Of a stretch of DNA of 64,000 nucleotides, positions 20,763 to 30,349 are shown piece by piece (within the stretch, counting starts at the first letter, position 1; each line of letters begins with the position of its first letter). This DNA is from an uncultured Pelagibacteraceae bacterium. Lineage in GTDB: Bacteria > Pseudomonadota > Alphaproteobacteria > Pelagibacterales > Pelagibacteraceae. The stretch is taken from assembly GCA_902598655.1 (NCBI GenBank), contig CACKCQ010000001.1, positions 1 to 64,000 of the forward strand, read 5' to 3'. A program made the position numbers and the translations under genes. The notes under the pieces are model-generated. The model worked only from the letters and a program-made list of their open reading frames with translations. It was not told where the DNA came from and made no database searches.

Positions 20763-21926
20763 TTATTTACTGAAATAATTAAAAAATTTTTCAAATATGC
20801 CTTGTTTTTTTGATAATAATTTGGGTACTTGGTGTCTGTTTAAGTAGTAGTTTAAGCCTGACTTACAAATTTCATTATCATTTTCTTTAAATATGCTTAC
20901 GGACTTAAATCCAAATTTGTCTTCTAAGTTAAAAGTATTACTTTCAAATAATTTAGAACCCTCTCCAATTAAAAAAAGGTCGGAATTATTTAGATGTAAA
21001 TTGTATTTACTTATATTGGATTTTATAAATGACAAATCAAAAATTTCCTGAATTCTGTATAAGATTACTTTCTTTAAGGTATTGATTGATATGCCCTTAT
21101 TTAAAATTATGTTTGTGGAGTTAGAATTATTTTTTGAATCATCATCGTATGAAAATTCCGTATCGGAATTATTAAATAATTTTTTTATTTCCTCAGCCTC
21201 TTGGATGCTAATTTTAAAAATTTTTGAGATATCTTTTGTTATATGAAAACTTCCTACTGGTATCGAATAGATTAATTTTAAGACATTTTTCTCATATATT
21301 ACAATAGTTGTTTTATTAAATCCTATTTCTAAAAAAGAAGTATTTTCATGATTCAGCTTCTTTAAATAAAATAAGGTTTTTGTATATGTTGAACAAAAAA
21401 TATTTTTAATATTTAAGTTTATTTTTTGGAAATTCTCTTTAATTTTAATATTAATATTTTTAGGAATACAAATAATTTTGGAGTCAACTTTAATTTCATC
21501 AATTTTTTTTATATGAAAAGGAAATTCACTAAAAACTTCACCATTAATTATAAACTTATTAAAAATGATGTGCGAAATATCAAAAGAGTTATAATTTGAC
21601 TTCATTATTTGGTGTAATTCTAATAGGAGTGAATTATATATTTTGTTTGTAGATGATTTTTCGTTTATTAAATTATTCAAAGAAATATCAATTTCGAATA
21701 AATACTGGGGATTATGTATTAAAATAATATCTTTGATATAAAATGAATTTTTTTTTTCAGATCTTTTTATAATATTTTTTATTTCCTGAAAATGATTTGA
21801 GTATTCAGAGTCTAACACAACAGGTATTGTTTCTGAAAAATTTTCATTAAGGTCATTATCAAAAGTTGAAAATCTTATTTTCGATGAACCAAAATCTAAA
21901 ACATTAAATAAATTTTGATTATCCAT
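20763..21926 (-). CDS. ftsA: Cell division protein FtsA, divergent
   Basis: FtsA is an actin-like ATPase that tethers FtsZ to the membrane and recruits the divisome. The phosphate-1 loop is recognisable as VLDFGSSKIRFSTF near residue 10. Phosphate-2 is weak (FLEIGFNKTTIVIYE where IDIGGGTT is usual), and the adenosine motif reads LIGEGSKL. The C-terminal GIFEKFFNYFSK forms the expected amphipathic membrane helix. The call depends partly on its place after ftsQ (8-base overlap) and before lpxC. At 387 residues it is slightly short. Confidence 0.88.
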   Translation of the reverse strand: MDNQNLFNVLDFGSSKIRFSTFDNDLNENFSETIPVVLDSEYSNHFQEIKNIIKRSEKKNSFYIKDIILIHNPQYLFEIDISLNNLINEKSSTNKIYNSLLLELHQIMKSNYNSFDISHIIFNKFIINGEVFSEFPFHIKKIDEIKVDSKIICIPKNINIKIKENFQKINLNIKNIFCSTYTKTLFYLKKLNHENTSFLEIGFNKTTIVIYEKNVLKLIYSIPVGSFHITKDISKIFKISIQEAEEIKKLFNNSDTEFSYDDDSKNNSNSTNIILNKGISINTLKKVILYRIQEIFDLSFIKSNISKYNLHLNNSDLFLIGEGSKLFESNTFNLEDKFGFKSVSIFKENDNEICKSGLNYYLNRHQVPKLLSKKQGIFEKFFNYFSK

Positions 21927-22608
21927 TTGTTAAAACTAAACGATTTTCTATTCTAAGATCAATTATTGTATCTGGTCCAATCTTATTTTCTGCTTCAAAC
22001 TTTTTATATAGGGTTATTGCTTTTGTAATATTTTTGTTAGGAAGCATGATAATTTTGTTATTTGGATAATATAAATCCCATCTTTTATTTTTATGAAAAA
22101 AATATTTAAGTATAGAGCTTTGATCAATATTTTGATTATTCAATTCGTTTTGGAGATCTATAAATTCTGAAATATTAAATTTACCAAAAATAGTTGGAAG
22201 ATTTTTGCTGATATTTATATCCTCAGCCAAGATAAATTGATTATTTTCACCGATATAATACTTTTTTTGATTTATAAAAGTAGATGCAAGTAGTTTAGTT
22301 TTATTTGCACTAAATATAATTGTTGAGGGATAATTTTTTTCTATTTTAATATTTTCTAGATAATTAATGCTGCTTATATTAGTCAAAAAATTTTTTTTAT
22401 TTAAAAATAAAATATTCTTGTCAATTAAATAATCTAAATTCAACAATATTTTGTTGTTCAATTCAGGTTTATTTAAATTAATATTTATCTTTTTTATTAA
22501 AAACAATTCCTTGAAATTACTTAGTATTTCTTGATTACTTATTGATGTTATTAAAAATAAGCAAATAATATAAAAGTAAATTCTTTTTTTATTTATTGAT
22601 AGATGCAT
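21919..22608 (-). CDS. ftsQ: Cell division protein FtsQ
   Basis: FtsQ is a bitopic divisome protein that links early and late division proteins. It has a short cytoplasmic N-terminus, one membrane span at about residues 10-27, then a POTRA domain (ELFLIKKININLNKPELNNKILLNLDYLIDKNILFLN) and a beta domain (YYIGENNQFILAEDINISKNLPTIFG). At 229 residues it is short. Sequence identity in this family is always low, so gene order (ddl-ftsQ-ftsA) carries much of the weight. It overlaps ddl by 20 bases. Confidence 0.88.
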   Translation of the reverse strand: MHLSINKKRIYFYIICLFLITSISNQEILSNFKELFLIKKININLNKPELNNKILLNLDYLIDKNILFLNKKNFLTNISSINYLENIKIEKNYPSTIIFSANKTKLLASTFINQKKYYIGENNQFILAEDINISKNLPTIFGKFNISEFIDLQNELNNQNIDQSSILKYFFHKNKRWDLYYPNNKIIMLPNKNITKAITLYKKFEAENKIGPDTIIDLRIENRLVLTNG

Positions 22609-23509
22609 CTTTTAAAATTTTTCTTATCAAATTTTTAAAAGTAATGTTATTAAATTTTGCTATTTCAGGTACTAGTGATAACGAGGTCATTCCAGGTTGT
22701 GTATTTGTTTCTAGTAAATAAAACTTATCTTCAAAAAATCTAAAGTCTGAACGAGAAACTCCTCTACATTTCAATAATCGATGAGCTTTTTGGGCTATTT
22801 TTGTCACTTCATTATATTGACTTTTGGAAATATTGACTGGGATTAAATGCTCAGTTTTAGCTTTAGGGTTATATTTAGCCTGATAATCATAGAATTTCCT
22901 TTTTGGTTTTAGTTCAATTGCTCCTAATACTTTCCCCGATAAAATCGCAACTTGAATTTCTCTTCCAGGTATATATTTCTCAAAAAGAATTTCACCATAC
23001 TCTTTGAGCCTGTTTATGTTTCTAAACACATTTTTTTTGTTACAAATGAATACGTTTACACTTGAGCCTTCATTTAATGGTTTAATGATTAAGGGAAACC
23101 CAAGTTTATTTTTTAATTTTTTTAGAATTTTTTTTTTATTAAGAGAGTATTTAAAAGAATATTTCAAAAATTTTGGTGTAAGAATTTTATTTTTTATATA
23201 TATTTTTTTTGATAATTCTTTGTCGATTGCTAAAGATGAAGATAGTACTCCCGAATGAGTATATTTAACTTTCTCCGATTCTAAAATTGCTTGAATGTAA
23301 CCATCTTCTCCATATCTTCCATGCAACAAATTTAATACTACATTTGGTTTAAACTTTCTTAATATTTTAATAAATTGTCCATCAGGATTTACAACTTTAA
23401 GTATACATTTTTTATCTTTATTTAATTCATAAAGAACGCTTTTTGCAGTTTGTATACTTATTTCTTTTTCTTTTGAATAACCGCCAGCTAAAATTAGAAT
23501 TTTTTTCAC
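22589..23509 (-). CDS. ddl: D-alanine--D-alanine ligase
   Basis: Ddl makes the D-Ala-D-Ala dipeptide that MurF adds to the cell-wall precursor. ATP-grasp features are present: N-terminal AGGYSKEKEISIQTA, LHGRYGEDGYIQAILE, the central PLNEGSSVNVF and the C-terminal metal site LLETNTQPGMTSLSLVPE. The last motif has Thr where most have Val (EVNTxPG), a mild change. It is 306 residues and is overlapped by murB at one base (TAATG). Confidence 0.96.
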   Translation of the reverse strand: MKKILILAGGYSKEKEISIQTAKSVLYELNKDKKCILKVVNPDGQFIKILRKFKPNVVLNLLHGRYGEDGYIQAILESEKVKYTHSGVLSSSLAIDKELSKKIYIKNKILTPKFLKYSFKYSLNKKKILKKLKNKLGFPLIIKPLNEGSSVNVFICNKKNVFRNINRLKEYGEILFEKYIPGREIQVAILSGKVLGAIELKPKRKFYDYQAKYNPKAKTEHLIPVNISKSQYNEVTKIAQKAHRLLKCRGVSRSDFRFFEDKFYLLETNTQPGMTSLSLVPEIAKFNNITFKNLIRKILKDASINK

Positions 23510-24417
23510 TATTCTATAATTTTAATTTCCAAGGTAATATTAATACCAGTTTTGTCTTTAACATTTTTTTTCACAAAATTGATTAATGAATTCATTTCAT
23601 CAAAAGATGCATTATTTTTATTAACAAAAAAATTTGAATGTTTTTTCGATATGCAGGCATCTCCAAAATTTATGTTTTCAGGAACTGACTCTTTTATAAG
23701 TTCCCAAGCTTTTTTTTTTGTTTGCTCAATTGGATTTTTAAAAGTACTTCCTCCAGTCTTAATTTTTGAAGGTTGAGAATTATTTTTTTTTATAGTTAAT
23801 TCTTGCATCAAATTTTTTATTTTATTTTTATTTGATAAATCACCTTTAAATGTAGCACTTAAAAAAATTAAACTTTCATTTAATTCTATCTTTCTGTATT
23901 TAAATGTAATTTTGTTAGATGGTATGACTTTAATATTTCCATTTGTATCAATACATTGCAACGAGATTAATCTGTCTTTAAATTCTGTTCCAAAGCAACC
24001 AGAATTCATTTGAAGACCACCTCCAACCGAACCAGGAATACAGTACATAAATTCAAAACCACTTATTCCATTCTCTAGTGCAAATTCTGAAAGTTTTTTC
24101 TGTGGGCAAGCAGAGCCTGCTACTATCGTGTCTGGTTTTAATTTTGATAATGTACTAAAATTTTTGCTAAGTTTGATTAATACTCCTTCATAAGTATTAT
24201 CTTTAAATAACACATTTGAACCCATACCCAATATAAACATTTTTCCTCTATTATTATACAGTTTTAGGAATTCTTTTAACTCTATTAGATTTTTTGGTTT
24301 AAAAAAGATTTTTGATTTACCTCCTATATTAAACCAATTGAATTTTTTGATATCAGTATTAAAAAACAATTCTGCTTTATATTTATTTTTAAAATCTTCA
24401 ATATCTTTTAATTCCAT
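23509..24417 (-). CDS. murB: UDP-N-acetylenolpyruvoylglucosamine reductase
   Basis: MurB reduces enolpyruvyl-UDP-GlcNAc to UDP-MurNAc with NADPH and FAD. FAD-binding parts are GMGSNVLF, GSACPQKKLSEFALENGISGFEF and IPGSVGGGLQMNSGCFG. The catalytic serine lies in KTGGSTFKNP, and the second acidic residue near LEIKII at the C-terminus. It is a type II MurB of 302 residues, lacking the type I loop. It sits between murC and ddl with 1-base gaps. Confidence 0.96.
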   Translation of the reverse strand: MELKDIEDFKNKYKAELFFNTDIKKFNWFNIGGKSKIFFKPKNLIELKEFLKLYNNRGKMFILGMGSNVLFKDNTYEGVLIKLSKNFSTLSKLKPDTIVAGSACPQKKLSEFALENGISGFEFMYCIPGSVGGGLQMNSGCFGTEFKDRLISLQCIDTNGNIKVIPSNKITFKYRKIELNESLIFLSATFKGDLSNKNKIKNLMQELTIKKNNSQPSKIKTGGSTFKNPIEQTKKKAWELIKESVPENINFGDACISKKHSNFFVNKNNASFDEMNSLINFVKKNVKDKTGINITLEIKIIE

Positions 24418-24418
24418 A

Positions 24419-25801
24419 TCAGTTAAGATTTCTTACCCAATTTGTTATAGATCCTGCGCCCATAGCAATAAAAATTTTATTTCCAAAGGCAATATTTTTA
24501 GTAATTTTTTTTAAATCTATTTCATTTTTAAGCATTATCAAATTAACTTTAGAATTTTTTGCAATTAATTTTGCAAATGAAGTATATGAGAATCCTAACT
24601 TTATAGTTTCACTAGCTTTATAAATTGGACAAAGTAAAACTGTGTTTGCATTTTTAAAACATTTAGAAAATTCGATTTTTAAATTTTTTACTCTTGAAAT
24701 TCTATGCGGTTGAAAAATACAAACTATTTCTTCTTTATTATATACTTTGCTGACACCATCTAATACCGATGAAATTTCAGTTGGATGATGTGCATAATCA
24801 TCAAAAAATGGTACTTTATTAATTTCAAATAAGAAATTAAATCTTCTCTGTACACCATTGAAGTTTTTTAAACCCAATTTAATTATTTTATCTGATACAC
24901 CAATTGAAAACGCTACTGCTAATGCTGATGTTGCATTTTTTATATTATGCAAACCTAACAAAGGTATTGAAATATTTTTTATAATTTTTGTCTTTCCTGG
25001 TATTTTTATTTTAATATTAAATTTTGAATAATCTTTATACTGATTTATATTGAAAATATGAAAATTTGATTTCTTATTTAAACCAAATGTATAGTAATTG
25101 TTATTTTTAATTTTTGGTAAAATATTTTTTACATTTTTGTCGTCTAAACACAAAAAAGCCTTCCCAAAAGAAGGAGTTTTATCAATAAATTCTATAAATT
25201 TGTTTTTTAAGTTTTTCATAGTTTTGTAATAATCCAAATGTTCATTGTCAATGTTGGTTATTATTGAATAATTAAAAGGTATTTGAAGAAAACTTCCATC
25301 TGACTCATCTGACTCAACTAAACTCCAGTCACTTTTTCCTAATTTTGCCGAACTTCCAATTGAATTCAAAACACCTCCATTTATTATTGTGGGATCTAAT
25401 TTTGCGTAATTCAAAATGTTTGACAGAATTGATGTCGTTGTTGTTTTGCCGTGTGATCCAGTGACAACAATATTTTTCATTAAAGAAACTATATGACCTA
25501 ATAGCTCTCCTCTTTTATATATTGGCAAGTTTAATTTTTTAGCATGCCTATATTCTGGATTTGATTTTTTTATAGCTGATGAAACTACTAATACAGTGCA
25601 ATTTTTTATATTTTGCTTATTATGATTTAAATGAATTGGAATTTTTCTTTTTCTTAGTAAATTAAGATTTTTATTATCTGATTTGTCACTCCCTTGTATT
25701 TTAAAGCCTAAACTATCCATTATTAATGCTAAGCCACTCATACCAATGCCACCAATTCCAACAAAATGAATTAGTTCAGTTTTTCCAATATTAATTTTCA
25801 T
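24419..25801 (-). CDS. murC: UDP-N-acetylmuramate--L-alanine ligase
   Basis: MurC adds the first amino acid, L-Ala, to UDP-MurNAc. The N-terminal Rossmann motif is HFVGIGGIGMSGLA, the ATP loop is GSHGKTTTTSIL near residue 115, and the ESDESDGSFL and DDYAHHPTEI motifs match the family. Its length of 460 is usual. It overlaps murG by 11 bases. Confidence 0.97.
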   Translation of the reverse strand: MKINIGKTELIHFVGIGGIGMSGLALIMDSLGFKIQGSDKSDNKNLNLLRKRKIPIHLNHNKQNIKNCTVLVVSSAIKKSNPEYRHAKKLNLPIYKRGELLGHIVSLMKNIVVTGSHGKTTTTSILSNILNYAKLDPTIINGGVLNSIGSSAKLGKSDWSLVESDESDGSFLQIPFNYSIITNIDNEHLDYYKTMKNLKNKFIEFIDKTPSFGKAFLCLDDKNVKNILPKIKNNNYYTFGLNKKSNFHIFNINQYKDYSKFNIKIKIPGKTKIIKNISIPLLGLHNIKNATSALAVAFSIGVSDKIIKLGLKNFNGVQRRFNFLFEINKVPFFDDYAHHPTEISSVLDGVSKVYNKEEIVCIFQPHRISRVKNLKIEFSKCFKNANTVLLCPIYKASETIKLGFSYTSFAKLIAKNSKVNLIMLKNEIDLKKITKNIAFGNKIFIAMGAGSITNWVRNLN

Positions 25802-26867
25802 CTATAATTTCTATAATCTTATTATTTATATTATTCCAAGTATTTTTTTTAGCAATTTCCTCAAGATTTTTAAATTTTTCATTGTAATTTTGATAATCAG
25901 TAAATATTTCAAATATCATTTTCGAAAATTTTTTAGTTTCGAATTCCTTTTGATTTATTAACCAACAACAATTTTTTTTATAGTAAAATTCTGAATTATA
26001 GAATTGGTGATTATCTCTAGCAGACGGGAGAGGTATTGAAATAAACGGTATATTTAAGTATGAAAGTTCACTTAATGTACTCGCTCCTCCTCTAGTAATT
26101 GCCAGATCTATACCATTATAGAGTTCACGACTATCACTGGTAAATTCAATAAATTTATATTTTATATTTGATTTGTCATATTTATTTTTTATCGAAGATA
26201 AATTATTCTTATTTGATATTTGTTGTATAACTTCTAAATTTTGTTTTTTTGAAATTTCGATAATTAATTCAGTAATATTTTCATCAAAAAACGATGCACC
26301 TTGACTGCCACCAATGATAAGAATTTTTTTTATTTCCTTTTTTAAATTAATTTTATTTTTTTCTAAGTTATATATCTCTTTTTTTAAAATAGGTTTGACT
26401 ATAACTTTTTTAGAATCATATTTAATTGGAAAGTTTCTTAAATTTTTATCGTAACAAAATATTTTTGTTGAGAATTTCAAAGCAAAACGGTTAGATCTAC
26501 CTAAAACACTATTAGGCTCAAACAAGAAAACTTTTTTTTTTAATATAAATGCAGCTAAGCAAAATGGGAATGTCATATACCCACCAGTACTAATTACAAT
26601 ATTTGTCTTATTATTTTTTAAAAAACTAATAGATTGAAAAATGTTTAGAAAATATTTAAAAAAATTTATTGGAAGTAAATAAGGTTTTAAAAATAAATTA
26701 GGTACATCTATTAATTCATATTTAAAATATTTGGTATTTATATATTTACTTCCTCTTAAATCAGATACCATTTTTACTGAAAATTTGTTTTTCAAATGTT
26801 CAAACAAAGAGATAGATGGCACTACATGGCCACCAGAACCACCTGTTACTATCAGTATATTTTTCAT
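25791..26867 (-). CDS. murG: Undecaprenyl-PP-MurNAc-pentapeptide GlcNAc transferase
   Basis: MurG converts lipid I to lipid II on the inner face of the membrane by adding GlcNAc. It is a GT-B enzyme (GT28). The glycine-rich loops are VTGGSGGHVVPSISL near residue 8 and GGSQGASFFDENI near 190. The donor site is TRGGASTLSELSYLNIPFISIPLP. It has 358 residues, one base from ftsW. Confidence 0.97.
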   Translation of the reverse strand: MKNILIVTGGSGGHVVPSISLFEHLKNKFSVKMVSDLRGSKYINTKYFKYELIDVPNLFLKPYLLPINFFKYFLNIFQSISFLKNNKTNIVISTGGYMTFPFCLAAFILKKKVFLFEPNSVLGRSNRFALKFSTKIFCYDKNLRNFPIKYDSKKVIVKPILKKEIYNLEKNKINLKKEIKKILIIGGSQGASFFDENITELIIEISKKQNLEVIQQISNKNNLSSIKNKYDKSNIKYKFIEFTSDSRELYNGIDLAITRGGASTLSELSYLNIPFISIPLPSARDNHQFYNSEFYYKKNCCWLINQKEFETKKFSKMIFEIFTDYQNYNEKFKNLEEIAKKNTWNNINNKIIEIIDEN

Positions 26868-26868
26868 A

Positions 26869-27978
26869 CTAATTTAATTTTCTCTTCGTCAAATTTAATA
26901 TTATTCCAGTTAAAATTGATGTTCCAACTATTGAAGAACCGCCATAACTAATAAATGGCATAGTCATGCCTGTAGTAGGAAGCATTCTTATATTTACACC
27001 AATATGAATGAAAGATTGTAATAGAATTATTGAAATGCTTCCAACTAATATAAGTTTAAAATTATTATTTTTTGTAAAATTTATTTTTTTTAAAACTCTA
27101 TAAGATAAGACTAAATAAAGTAATATTATACCTAATAAGATAATTACTCCAAATTCTTCTGCAATTACAGAAATTATATAATCTGTATGTGCTTCTGGTA
27201 TTCTTGAATTTAAAGTTCCTTCACCTATTCCTTTTCCAAAAAAACTTCCGCTGGATATTGCATCGCTTGCTTTATCAGCCTGGTAATTATTGCCGCTAGA
27301 ACTATCTAAAAATGACATTAATCTTATTCTTATGTATTCGAATTTTGGTACGAGAAAGACTAAAAATAGAGTTAATGAACTCACAGCTAATAATGAGATT
27401 GCGAAAAGTAATAAATTTATTCCTGAGACAAAAATTATAGCAAGCCAAACAGAGATTATTAATAATGTTTGTCCTAAGTCAGGTTGAGATAAGAGTAAAA
27501 TTATAATTGGCACTAAAATGACTGAACTCAAGAGATATTTTATATAAAGGTTTTTTTTTTCTAATGAAATTATTAGTGAAATAACAATAACAAAAAAAGG
27601 TTTTAAAGTTTCAATGGGTTGAAACCTTGGTAATGAGCCAATATCTAACCATCTCTTTGACCCTTTGATCTCCACTCCTATTAAGGGAACTAAGAATAAA
27701 CTTATAAATGTAATAATAAATAATACGACTGATAACCTAATTAAAATTTTTTGATCTAGTAGGGATAAAAATAAAATTAAGAATATTCCTATTGAAACAA
27801 AAATTAAATGTTTTAAAAAAAAATAGTAAGAATTTGTGTTTAATTTATCTGATGCAATTATTGAAGTTGAAACTAAAGAAAAGAACAATCCTAGTGAAAA
27901 TAACAGACTTATTATCAAAAAAATTGTTTTATCGATGTTTTTCCACCAATCATAAAATGTATCAAAATATTTATTCAT
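26869..27978 (-). CDS. ftsW: Septal peptidoglycan polymerase FtsW
   Basis: FtsW is the SEDS glycosyltransferase that polymerises lipid II at the septum with its partner FtsI, encoded four genes upstream. About ten membrane helices are seen. Conserved segments include GSKRWLDIGSLPRFQPIETLKPF, LSQPDLGQT, SGIN and, near the end, TTGMTMPFISYGGSS. The catalytic aspartate of the family is expected in the loop with FFGKGIGEGTLNSRIPEAHTDYIISVIAEE. It overlaps murD by 4 bases. Confidence 0.96.
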   Translation of the reverse strand: MNKYFDTFYDWWKNIDKTIFLIISLLFSLGLFFSLVSTSIIASDKLNTNSYYFFLKHLIFVSIGIFLILFLSLLDQKILIRLSVVLFIITFISLFLVPLIGVEIKGSKRWLDIGSLPRFQPIETLKPFFVIVISLIISLEKKNLYIKYLLSSVILVPIIILLLSQPDLGQTLLIISVWLAIIFVSGINLLLFAISLLAVSSLTLFLVFLVPKFEYIRIRLMSFLDSSSGNNYQADKASDAISSGSFFGKGIGEGTLNSRIPEAHTDYIISVIAEEFGVIILLGIILLYLVLSYRVLKKINFTKNNNFKLILVGSISIILLQSFIHIGVNIRMLPTTGMTMPFISYGGSSIVGTSILTGIILNLTKRKLN

Positions 27979-29264
27979 TCAATTGGTAAATATCTTTTAA
28001 TTAACATATTGAATTGTCTACCTCTTTCTTCAAAATTTTTGTATTGATCAAATGATGCAGCCGATGGGCTAAATAAAACTGTAACTTTTGTTCTTATATC
28101 TTTAAGGTTTGGAATTAATTTAAGAGTATTTCTCAGATCTTTTGATAGATTAACTTTAATTTTATTTTTAAATAGTTTGAGGAAAACTTGTCTATCTTTT
28201 CCGTAAATATATGCTTCTAAATTTTTAAAATACTTTTTATTTAAATTAAATTTATCACCCTTTTTAAATAATCCTCCTAAGATCCATAAAATTTTTTCAT
28301 TAGACTCTAAAAATGGAACAGTAGATGATAATGTTGTTGACTTAGAGTCATTTATTATTTTTAAATATTTTGATTGATGGATCACTTCCTGTCTAAATTT
28401 CAAAGGTTTAAATTTATTAATAGTTTTTATTACAGTTTTTAAATTAAGTTTCATATGTTTCGATAGCTCAAATAAAAAATTCAAATTTTGAAAATTTGTT
28501 GAACTTTTAAAATTATCATTACTTAATTTACTTTTTAAATATGCATACTTATTTTTACTTATATATATTATTTTAGATTTTATATTTTTAGTTCTTAATA
28601 AGTCTTTCAATAAATTCGTGTTCGTTATTATTGCTAAATCATTTTCGTTTTGTCTTATTACACATTTTAATTTTGATAATACATAATTTTTCATTGTATT
28701 ATGCCTTTCTAAATGATCTGGGGAAATATTAATGATTATAGAAAATTTTGATTTGAAATATTTACTATAAGCCAGCTGATAAGAAGAAGCCTCAATAACA
28801 AAGATAGTATTTTTGGTAACTCTTTTTTCCTCTAAAATAGGATTTCCAATATTTCCAACTAACCTGGTATCATAATGGTGATTCTTTAAAATATTATAAA
28901 GCAACTTACTTGTAGTTGACTTTCCGTTCGTACCAGTAATCGTAATTGTTAAAACTTCAGGGTTAAATTTATAAAAAATATCAAAATCAGTAATAACTTT
29001 TTTTTGGTTCTTTTTTAAATAATTTGATAACTGGCATCTATTTATATTAATACCGGGACTTATAACTATATAATCAAAATTGTTATTTAATAATTTTGAT
29101 TTAGAAATAAAAAATTTTTTATATTTATTTTTAATTTTTTTCTTGTCATCATCGAAAATAAAACACTTATTTTTCTTTTTTAAATATTTTAATGATGAAA
29201 TTCCAGATTTTCCAAAACCATAGATTAAAAAATTTTTACTTAACGTTTCATTTTTTAATTTCAT
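27975..29264 (-). CDS. murD: UDP-N-acetylmuramoyl-L-alanine--D-glutamate ligase
   Basis: MurD adds D-Glu to the growing precursor. Its N-terminal part reads FLIYGFGKSGISSLKYL, a nucleotide-binding motif. The ATP loop is GTNGKSTTSKLLY near residue 110, and VGNIGNP and NDSKSTTLSSTVPFL are family motifs. At 429 residues it is normal. It is lysine- and asparagine-rich like its neighbours. One base overlaps mraY. Confidence 0.95.
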   Translation of the reverse strand: MKLKNETLSKNFLIYGFGKSGISSLKYLKKKNKCFIFDDDKKKIKNKYKKFFISKSKLLNNNFDYIVISPGININRCQLSNYLKKNQKKVITDFDIFYKFNPEVLTITITGTNGKSTTSKLLYNILKNHHYDTRLVGNIGNPILEEKRVTKNTIFVIEASSYQLAYSKYFKSKFSIIINISPDHLERHNTMKNYVLSKLKCVIRQNENDLAIITNTNLLKDLLRTKNIKSKIIYISKNKYAYLKSKLSNDNFKSSTNFQNLNFLFELSKHMKLNLKTVIKTINKFKPLKFRQEVIHQSKYLKIINDSKSTTLSSTVPFLESNEKILWILGGLFKKGDKFNLNKKYFKNLEAYIYGKDRQVFLKLFKNKIKVNLSKDLRNTLKLIPNLKDIRTKVTVLFSPSAASFDQYKNFEERGRQFNMLIKRYLPIE

Positions 29265-30349
29265 TATCTAAGTTTCAAAGTTGCTAATCCAATCATCGCT
29301 AAAATAATAGAAATTATCCAAAATCTAATTACAACTGTTGACTCTGGCCATCCTTTTTTTTCAAAATGATGGTGTATTGGAGCCATTTTAAATATTCTTT
29401 TACCTGTTAATTTATAGGAAATAACTTGAACTATTACAGAAACAGCTTCTAAAACAAACAATCCACCTGTTATTGCTAACACAATTTCGTGCTTAGTTAT
29501 TATACCAACCGCTCCCAGTGAACCACCTAATGATAAAGATCCAGTGTCTCCCATAAAAATTTTTGCCGGTGGTGCATTAAACCATAAAAAACCTAAACAA
29601 GCCCCAATTATTGATCCACAAAAAATCGAAGCTTCTCCTACACCTTCTATATATGCGATCTGAAGATAATCAGAAAAAATTATGTTACCAGATACGTAAC
29701 TAATAAATGCAAAACAAGCAGCAACTAACATAACAGGAACTGTTGCTAATCCATCTAAACCATCTGTTAAATTAACTGCATTTGAAGCTCCAACTAATAT
29801 GAACATATAAAAAGGTATAAAAAACCAGCCAAGATTAATTACTAAGTTTTTGAAAAAAGGAAAATATAGATTGTTTATTTGATCAGAATTACTTGTAGTA
29901 TAAAGTATAAATATACCAATTAAAGCCAAAATAATTTGTAGAGAGAACTTTAGTTTAGAAGAAATTCCATGCGAACTTTTTAACTTTATTTTTTTATAAT
30001 CATCATAAGCTCCCAATAATCCAAAAGAAGCTGAAATAAATATTAAAAACCAATTGTATGGATTTGATAAGTCTCCCCATAGCAATACTCCAGAAAAAAC
30101 ACCTAGTAATATTATTAATCCTCCCATTGTAGGTGTTCCAATTTTTCTGATTATATGATCGCTAGGTCCATCTTCTCTGATTGGATTATGAATTTGTTTT
30201 GAAGAAAAAAAATTAATTAATGGGTTTCCAACTAAAAAAACAACAACCATAGCTGTAAACATAGAAAGACCAGTTCTTACTGTTAAATATTTAAAAACAT
30301 TCAAAAAACTAAATTGATCTACTAAAATTGAAAAAAGTTCAAACAACAT
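29264..30349 (-). CDS. mraY: Phospho-N-acetylmuramoyl-pentapeptide transferase
   Basis: MraY attaches UDP-MurNAc-pentapeptide to undecaprenyl phosphate, forming lipid I. About ten membrane helices are visible. The magnesium and substrate motifs are present: GTPTMGG near residue 72, DDYKK near 116, NLTDGLDGLA near 193, FMGDTGSLSLGG near 270 and APIHHHFE near 330. It has 361 residues. Its start overlaps the stop of the murE-murF fusion by one base. Confidence 0.98.
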   Translation of the reverse strand: MLFELFSILVDQFSFLNVFKYLTVRTGLSMFTAMVVVFLVGNPLINFFSSKQIHNPIREDGPSDHIIRKIGTPTMGGLIILLGVFSGVLLWGDLSNPYNWFLIFISASFGLLGAYDDYKKIKLKSSHGISSKLKFSLQIILALIGIFILYTTSNSDQINNLYFPFFKNLVINLGWFFIPFYMFILVGASNAVNLTDGLDGLATVPVMLVAACFAFISYVSGNIIFSDYLQIAYIEGVGEASIFCGSIIGACLGFLWFNAPPAKIFMGDTGSLSLGGSLGAVGIITKHEIVLAITGGLFVLEAVSVIVQVISYKLTGKRIFKMAPIHHHFEKKGWPESTVVIRFWIISIILAMIGLATLKLR

